Shown here piece after piece: positions 55,970 to 64,000 of a DNA stretch of 64,000 nt (position 1 is its first letter; each line of letters opens with the position of its first letter). The notes under the pieces are model-generated. The model had not been told where the DNA came from. It saw nothing but the letters and a program-made list of their open reading frames with translations, and made no database searches. The translations under genes and the position numbers were made by a program. Source of the stretch: Pseudorasbora parva (Eukaryota > Chordata > Actinopteri > Cypriniformes > Gobionidae); assembly GCF_024679245.1 (NCBI RefSeq), contig NC_090186.1, positions 32,263,446 to 32,327,445 of the forward strand, written 5' to 3'.

Positions 55970-57207
55970 GGGCTGTGCGATATGGACAAAAAAAAAACCT
56001 ATCACGATTTATTTTTTCTTTTTTTTCCGATTTCGATTTTAATCACTATTTTGACAAAAACAAACCTGCTTTACAGTTATAAATGCATTCTGTGTGAATT
56101 TGAATCATATTTCCAAAGGAAACAAATTAGAGCTTTATTGAAATGTTAACACGTCTCTAGAACACAAATGTCCTAAATAAATAAATACAATTTATTTTCT
56201 AATTCCAGTGCTTGGGTCGCTCTCTCATATTGCGGTCTTTGAATTTGAAATGAGCTGCTGAATAAGATGCATCATGAAACTTTTGCTTTCGTTGATGTGC
56301 ACTCCGTTAAATGAGGATATTTTTATTTTTATTTGTTTAGCTTGTTTCTTTTGCAGGAGGATGCGCTTCAAACAACATTGTCACAGCGCGCAGTGCTGCG
56401 TCCACATTGAAAAGTTCAAAACAAAGGGAAGATATATCGATGTGTAGTGTATCTATCTATGCTAAATTTTATTGAGCCTTTTTTTAAATAACAGTTTAAC
56501 ATTTCAGTTACCATGTGTTTGAAGAACAATACAATCTCTAGTCCAGTGTTGTGAACTAACAGACACCCGGTAGAAAGCAACACTATTTAGAAATGGCAGC
56601 AAGATAAAGTCATTTTATGCAAAACCTGTTTTCTACAGATCAAGCATAATAACAGAAACATTGAATCATCTTGGAGAGAGTTTCATCATGTTGACTGAAC
56701 GGGATATGCAGTTTGAAAGCTGAAAGGAGAGTGACTGACAGACGCAGCAGAGCGAGGGAAGCGTTCAAGTGAAATTTAATGATCATTAAAATATTCATCT
56801 CTACCTCACATTAAACTAGGAATGGCTTCAGAACACTTAATATAGTACAAAAGCCTTTTGTGGGGAAATTGGGGCTTAACAATAACACAAAATATTGGCA
56901 TAGTATCGGATTTGGATCAGTCCAGTCTGACCGATACCCGATGTACCTGAGTATCGGATCGGCACAGTCCTACCTATACGCAACAACAACTTAAAACAGG
57001 TGCAAAGATTAGTTTGTGTTGAGGAGTATTTAATGCGAACCGCGACGCTCTGAGACCGAAAAGAGGATCATGAGCTACTTGTGAATAAAGTAGCATAGTG
57101 CCACGCTTCACGTTCTGTATATATTTAAATCACAGCCTTTGTGCTTTGATAATCGCACTAAACCATATCATGATTACAGTTTGATTTTGATTAATCGTGC
57201 AGCCGTA
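55970..57207. mobile_element. probable hAT-type element
   Basis: Left end TAGGGCTGTGCGATATGGAC; right end TTAATCGTGCAGCCGTA, which is the inverted GGCTGYRCGAT form. I could not find an 8-bp duplication, so the borders are less certain. The inside (56870-56975) has CGATACCCGATGTACC-type repeats that may be a further insertion. Confidence 0.6.
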
Positions 57208-60200
57208 ATTGTAAGATACAAGCTTAAATTAGGCTTTCCTCTCATGGCTCTTTGTATCTCAGTGCTTTTAAGATGCCAAGATCACAAAACAGAAGTGCTA
57301 TTCAGTCCTAAAGAGGACTGTAAGAAGAATTGTACGCCTCTATGTCCTACACGCTTTATGATGGGCTGCGGAGGCCGCCTCTGAATGCCAAACCCCCATC
57401 GGTTTACGCACTGAAGCTGTTTTGTGTTTCCCAACTCTCTTTCCTCTGCCCGATAATCCAAAATGCCAACATTGGCGAGATGACGGTTTGCCTACTTTAG
57501 CGAAGAGAAGCCATTATCTGAAGGATCTAAATTTCTTTAGACACTATAAACACTCATACTTTTAGGACCAGAGGTTCATTTGTGGTGTTTGAATGGGATG
57601 CGTTGTTTTGGAAGTGTTGCTCCACCCCTCATGACCCTATTGAGCAGAGTGTTACGGCAGAGGAAGCAAGGCCACCATTGTGGCAGTGTTTATGTCGTCC
57701 TGCCTCCTGCCACATTTCCCACCCACCAGTGCCCATGTAGGGGCAAAAATCAACCAGTCTCCTTCAAGCTTCAGTCACATTTACTGCAGCCTGAGGGAGG
57801 CACATTTATCTTAACCCAATTTTAGGTTTGCTGTTCTCCACAGTGAAAACAGAGAGGTCTTTAAAAATGGATGAAACCGTGAGGTCTCGCCCTGTGGTGT
57901 CTCTGTTATGTTATACAGGGTGGAGCAGCCCTTGTGCCTTTTGGTCTTTGAAGTTTTTTGGTTAAAGAAATCATTATTATGACAGGCCTTTGCTTTAGTC
58001 TTCGGATGCACAACACATCTGATATCGTATGTGCCGGGTCGGGTCGGGTGTCAGTTTAATATGCAGGTTTAAGCTCTGGTGTTCAGAGAGCTTTTTTTAA
58101 AGTAAGTAAAATGCACTTGTGCACGGTTGACTGACCTTTCTGCACTAGGCTGGCACTAAATATTTTATTGTGCTTTAGACCACCCTGTGTAGTGTGCAGT
58201 TAGCAAGCTGGAGGGTCGAAGCTACAAGTTCTACTACAGTTTTAGAGCAGGTTCTTTGACAAACTTTTGTGAAGTTATATGCCATTTAATTTAGCAGTCT
58301 ATGAAGTGTAGGTGTTCTGACGAATAGTATATGAGGGTGTAATTATCTAAAATAGACGTGGCTGGTAGAGTTAACAACACAGTATTCATGACAAGTAACT
58401 AGTAGCCTATGAGATCCATTTTAAGTCTTTTCCAAATTTTCTGTTCAATATTTCTGGATTCTGTTTTGAAGGGATAATTCACCCCAAAATTAAAATAGTT
58501 ATTTATTTATGTTATTTCAAACCTGTACAAGTTTCTTTCTACTGTAAAAAATAAGATATTTTAAAGAATGTGAGTAACCAGACAGTTGACAGTATCCATT
58601 GACTTCCATAGTATTTTTTTCCTACTATAAAAGTCAATAGCTCGATGGTCTGGTTACAAACATTCTTCATAATATCTCCTTTTTAGTTCAATGGAAGAAA
58701 GAAACTTATGCAGAGTGAGTAAATGACAGATCATTTAATTTTTGGGTAAAGTCAGCCTTTAATGGTTCTTTAAATTTAAATAATCAAAAACCAGTTGTCT
58801 AATCAATTGAATTCATAAAAGTTTAACTACAAAATAATTTATTACAGTTTGTAGCGATGTACTGATATGAACATTTTGGCAGATAACTGGTACGTATTTA
58901 TATTTGCAAGCTCATAAATCTAAATCCAAATTTTCAAATAATTTTTGAAAGCCTGAAATAAAAAAAAAACTATAATTAATTTGTAATCAAATGAAGGCAT
59001 AAAATAACTGTTTTATGCGACTTTTCGGATGTAATCAAATCGAAATTTAACAGTTACTTTTATTTTTTGACATTGCTGCACAACCTGTTAAACTGTTTAC
59101 TGTTAAATTTAATACAAGGGTGAAAAATGGTAATCTTTCTCAAAGGAAGTTTTTTAATAACTTTAGTATTAATGTTATTATTACTTTGAGAAGTACATTC
59201 ATGCATTTCTGACATTCCCAAAAATTCCATGACATTTCGCATTATATTGTTATTTCATTTTTCTTCTTCTAAATTTCACAATTTTGTCTGCATTTTCCCC
59301 ACGTTTGTTAAACCACATAAGCCCTTTGCATGGCCGTGGTTCGTGTGTGTACCAGTGTTTAATCAGATGTGCTATGCAGCTTGCACAATTAGACACATTT
59401 TTTTCATTTGTCTCAGGCACAAAATTGTGATTATATATGGCTGTGGGTGCAAGTGAGCCACAGTACTTGGTTCTGTCTGTAGTCTACTACACATTGTCTT
59501 GAGTGGGCTGTAGGGTGTGATACTGTGTTTTAGCAATCGAACACCATCTGGGAGTGCAGTTTGCTTTAAGGGCAGAAAGGTACTTTACACAAATACGCAT
59601 GTACAAGTATACATTTTTAAATTAGTATTGATTATTTATTTTTTTAGTTCAGAAATTGTGCAAGCAAATTTCTAAAGTATTGATTTAAGACCATGAGTAT
59701 TTTGCTGATTCACTCATTATAACTTACAGTATCTGATATTTTTCTTTGGCTATGTTTAGATGCCCCCTTATGAGGTCAATAAGTAATATTTCTCCATTAT
59801 GAATGCTATCTCAGCAACAGCAGAATGGAGAGAATGTGATGAGCCACTTGCAGCAAATGGACTTGTTGTGAAGACAGACAGGAAATGGCTGTTTTTACTA
59901 CACTGTTATTGGGTAGGCTAGACATTTGAGCTTATTGTGTGGTGTTATATCACTGTGTTTTCTGCACTGCGCCGGTGTTTCTCAGAGACCGCACTGAGCA
60001 TTAAAAGATCAGCAACTCCCACACATTGTAGAGTAAGCTTTGCTACTTTTCTCAAGGGATGTTATCACAGTGGACGCTCTGTTTCTCACCTGGCTTTCTG
60101 TAGCATTAGATGCGCACGAAATTGACAATATTTAGACTACAGATCAGTATTATGTCAATTAAATGCAATACAATACAATTGTATTACAATAAAATACAAT

Positions 60201-60890
60201 TCCAGCCTGTCTAATGAGTGTTGGTGTTCATTTAACACCAAACCACTAAACCTTGCATCAACATTGTGGCTTGTCAAAAGAATCAGCATCGGTGGTAGTT
60301 ACTAATTAGGTGTGGGCAGTATGAAAGAAATATATCAGAACATACGTCATTTATGTATAATGGCATGCAGGCTCTAGATTAACATTTGAGAGCAATGGCA
60401 CCAGCGCCACTAACTTCTACAGATGGTGACGCCAGAACCTAATTTGGTGGCAAAGGAGAAAAAATTATCTATAAGTTAATTTTCTCACAACATTTTAGTT
60501 TCCTTAATAATTACAGTTACTTATATTATTGCATGTTTTTTTTAATTGTAAATTTAACTGAAGCACTGAGCTTGAATTGATATGCTGATAAAATTAACTT
60601 TTAACAACAGTTAATTTTAAACATTCTACTCTTATTAAACATGCCATTGTTCTTCTAATCTATATTATCACATTGAACTGACCGACAGCTTCAGTGATAA
60701 TAAAAGGAGCACTCTTTTTTGTAATTCAGTTACAATTTGAAAAGTTTTTGTTTTTCATGAGACTTTCACTTCCTACTTTTTTCTATATATAAAAAATATA
60801 GAATATAGAGTGAAAATGTCTAGCAAGTCAAATAAGTCACCGTCACCTACTGGTAAAATTTAATAGCCCACAGAATATTTTGTTTCATGA
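57208..60890 (+). other. presumed intron with a palindromic MITE
   Basis: 58470-58765 is a GATAGTTCACCC-family palindrome (AAGGGATAATTCACCC; TTAATTTTTGGGTAAAG). Otherwise no feature is recognised in 57208-58460 or 58770-60890. Confidence 0.5.
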
Positions 60891-60894
60891 ATTT

Positions 60895-61708
60895 CTGAGC
60901 ATGCAATATACTACAAAGAATGGTGTGAAAAGGGAAAAACATCCAGTATGCAGCAGTCCTGTGGGCGAAAATGCCTTGTTGATGCTAGAGTTCAGAGGAG
61001 AATGGGCCGACTGATTTAAGCTGATAGAAGAGCAACTTTTGGCTGAAATAACCACTCGCTACAACCGAGGTATGCAGCAAAGCATTTGTGAAGGCACAAC
61101 ACCCACAACCTTGAGGCGGATGGGCTACAACAGCAGAAGACCCCACCGGGTACCACTCATCTCCACTACAAATAGGAACAAGAGGCTACAATTTGCACAA
61201 GCTCACCAAAATTGGACAGTTGAAGACTGGGAAAATGTTGCCTGGTCTGATGAGTCTTGATTTCTGTTGAGACTTTCAGCGTAAATTGAATGAGAACATG
61301 GATCCATCATTGTTACCACTGTGAAGGCTTTTGGTGGTGGTGTAATGGTGTGGGGTATTTTTTTGGCACACTTTAGGCCCCTTAGTGCCAGTTGGCCGTC
61401 GTTTAAATGCCACGGCCTACCTGAGCATTGTTTCTGACCATATCCATCCCTTTATGACCACCATGTACCCATCCTCTGATGGCTACTTCCAGCAGGATAA
61501 TGCACCATGTCACAAAGCTGGGGTGTGCATCCCACAAATCTCCATCAACTGCAAGATGCTATCCTATCAATATGGGCCAACATTTCTAAAGAATGCTTTC
61601 AACACCTTGTTGAATCAATGCCACGGAGAATTAAGGCAGTTCTGAAGGCGAAAGGGGGTCAAACACAGTATTAGTATAGTGTTCCTTATAATCCTTTAGG
61701 TGAGTGTA
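60895..61708 (+). mobile_element. 5'-truncated Tc1-like transposon
   Basis: Transposase remnants in the plus orientation: RLQFAQAHQNWTVEDWENVA with WSDES (61183-61257, a TGA directly after), GRRLNATAYLSIVSDHIHPF and FQQDNAPCHKAG (61390-61525). The region of the third catalytic residue is deleted or scrambled. The right end TCCTTTAGGTGAGTGTA at 61692-61708 is the terminal repeat; no matching left end is found. Two catalytic Asp remain but the protein is broken. Confidence 0.85.
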
Positions 61709-64000
61709 TGTTCTGCGCCCAAGTAGCAGTGCTTCGCCTGTGCTTCCCCATAATATAGTCCCAAGTCAGTATCTGCCTAGGAAATAGCCTAGTCTTAATC
61801 TGCATTGCATTTGTACTCGTTGTGAATACGCAGGCCACAAGAAGTAATTAGGTGTTGTTGTTTTTTTTGGATCACTTTTACTCAGGACATGCTAGCTGGC
61901 AATTCCATTCAGTATGCTAAGCTAAGCTAGTGGCGCCCCTGCAAAACTAAATAGTTTTGGTCATACAAAATGTTTACGTTTAGTGAACAGGTATATTTCA
62001 TTTAGTTTTGAGAACATTGAGATGTACGTTTCAAACAGCCTTACTTGTAAATTAAGTTTTAAAGCAAAATAATGAGATAATAAGGAGCCATTAATAATCT
62101 CCTGAAAATATCTATTTGTGAATTTTCATGTGAGACCTATTAAACTGACTAGCTGATACAGCTGTTTAAATCTTAGTGTTGGCTATGTAAGAGTGGGCAT
62201 GTTTTAATTTTGTTTTGTGTTTGTTTTATGAGCTGCTTGTGAGTTTACAGTGCTCTTAAAGGAAACAGGATTACAGGAACCCCCCTCAGTCATACTTCAA
62301 ATCCCACTGAACCGACCCATCATTAAAATCACATTCTTGTAAGATTAGCCATCCAGTATATTTTTGCTACTGCTTGCAGTTAAAAAAAGGCTCCTGCTGC
62401 CCATTTCAAAATGTTATCATTGGCATGTTACCAGTTCAGAAAGGGGAAAAGACCTATGTATGCAGCAATAATCAGAGTTGGTTAATATTTGCACTTGCTG
62501 TACTGAAGCCATTGTATTTCAATGTTTCAGTAAAGCTTTTTTTGTCCAGCTACACATTTTCTAGAGTGGTTTTGAAGTTTTACGCTTCATTGACTCTTCA
62601 TGCATCTTAACCTCTGGATGAACTGAGGGAAGTGGCTCTTAAGAGCTTCTTGAATGGCTGATGTGTTGCTTTTATGTCTGGGTTAAAACGCTTTGCCATG
62701 GTTCGAATGATGTGCAAAATGGATATCAGAAAATGATACCCGAAAGACACCTTATCCTACCTTATAGCGATAATTAAGGTATGATAATTATGAGCAGAAA
62801 TTAATCTTGCCTCATGATTACAACCAGATATTTAAGATGATCATAAAAGTCCAGTCATTGCCTAGAGGTGCTAGATTTTCATGATGTGGACATTGTTTTT
62901 AGGACAGATCTCCATCTGTTTCACCACAAACTGCTTCTGACTGTGCTGCTGAACCCAAGTAGAATGATCAAGTAATCCATCTTTTAGGCAGCAGCCACAT
63001 TTTGTCAACAGATTGCACTGATATGATTGCTGTGACAATATTAAACTAATCACACTTGTCTACTTGTAGTTAGACTGCTATGTGTGTGCCAGTGCCAGCC
63101 AAGTGAGAATGGGAACTGGGAGTTGTTTGCTTGAATATTTCATGCTGTCGTCATTTGGCCTGGGTCGTTTGAAGAGCCCATCTGCCTCTCACAGTCAAAC
63201 AGCTTTGTCCTGGAGGTTAGCAGCTGGTCAGTCTAATGCTTTTAAAAATGGACCAAGCTCCTCCGCAGTGTAGTACTTGATATTGAGTGATTCGGAGTGT
63301 CTTTGAGCTTCTTTAGTTTGAAAAAGTAACTGAACTGGATTAAAAGATCTTTTGAAAATGTATGTACTTTTAACTCTTTTGTGGTCTCTATGGCTATCTA
63401 TGTATGTTCACACCAAATCTGATTATTTGTGTATTTATTTATCTAATTATTGATGTCCGCACTGTATCACAACTGTCCAGATCCATGCAGCTCTTTCATT
63501 TTCTGTAATATCTGCATTGGTTTTTATGCCAATGATGTTGTGTTGGTAGGCATAAGCCGACAACAACAGCGACATAGCTTTGTTTGCAATACAGATGTTG
63601 TCTTATTTACAACATGATTTTGTGCAGTCGCCACTCGCTGGGCTACTGTATCTTATGAGGCGGTTTACGCTTGCTAAATTTGTTTGGATATCAATCGGAT
63701 ATCCACATAAATCAAATTTGGTCTGGCAGTCTGAATACATATTCAAATATTGAAATAGTTTGAGAGCATAGGAGACAGACTCGATTATGTCATTTGTGGT
63801 GCTTCATAGAGCTAAGGAGATCATTTGGAACTTTTTTCTTGTTTCTGTACAGCATCTTGAGTAATGTGTGGCTAGTAGCTTCTACAGAATCAAATACTAT
63901 CAATTCATAATTTATTGGTTATTGTTAAAATCATGAATTTTTTCCATACGGAAATTTGAGTTTTTACTTCCGGACCCGGAATGTTGCACTCTATAGACAC
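61709..64000 (+). other. presumed intron, nothing recognised
   Basis: AT-rich, with no credible exon, RNA gene or transposon border that I can name. Confidence 0.5.

Overview
The window is vertebrate nuclear DNA, most likely from a cyprinid (carp/zebrafish-like) fish. It is AT-rich, has spliced genes with teleost-like proteins, long (TA)n, (CA)n and (CT)n microsatellites, and many small palindromic DNA transposons of types I recall as abundant in cyprinids. No plasmid, phage or bacterial feature is present. The species assignment is inference; the gene identities rest on exon-by-exon protein similarity to families I know.

Layout. (1) 1-22.4 kb, plus strand: the 3' half of cdc42bpa (MRCK-alpha, a Cdc42-binding kinase). 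The kinase domain lies upstream of the window. What remains is coiled coil, an alternatively spliced linker, C1, PH, CNH (citron homology), CRIB and a serine-rich tail ending at 20455, followed by a 3'UTR. (2) 22.4-42.5 kb, minus strand: a complete fzd3 (Frizzled-3 Wnt/planar-polarity receptor) in six coding exons, converging tail-to-tail on cdc42bpa. (3) 43.0-47.0 kb, plus strand: a complete fbxo16 (F-box protein), head-to-head with fzd3 across a CpG-rich promoter region. (4) 48.1-64 kb: a probable non-coding first exon with a good splice donor, then 15.7 kb without recognisable coding exons, like a long first intron. Human FZD3-FBXO16-ZNF395 have the same relative orientation, so znf395 is the guess for this downstream gene; no znf395 coding sequence is visible.

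The introns are full of mobile DNA: a nearly intact Tc1-like transposon with long IR/DR-type repeats (17279-18890), three decayed Tc1 copies, several hAT-type non-autonomous elements with exact 8-bp target duplications (including one nested in another), TTAA-flanked (piggyBac-type) MITEs, a 9-bp-TSD element, TA-flanked MITEs and tRNA-derived SINE pieces.

The genes do not form a pathway operon. MRCK-alpha (actomyosin, polarity) and Frizzled-3 (planar polarity, axon guidance) act in related morphogenetic processes, but the adjacency is ordinary synteny. I found no undescribed multi-gene system. The most unusual observation is a hAT-type insertion whose 8-bp target duplication is exactly the first eight bases of an fzd3 intron, so that the splice donor is duplicated on both sides of the element. 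Others are an unannotated-looking 75-nt in-frame cassette exon candidate in cdc42bpa, a tandem NAGNAG acceptor behind a very long polypyrimidine tract in fzd3, and a cluster of transposons inserted into one (TA)n tract.
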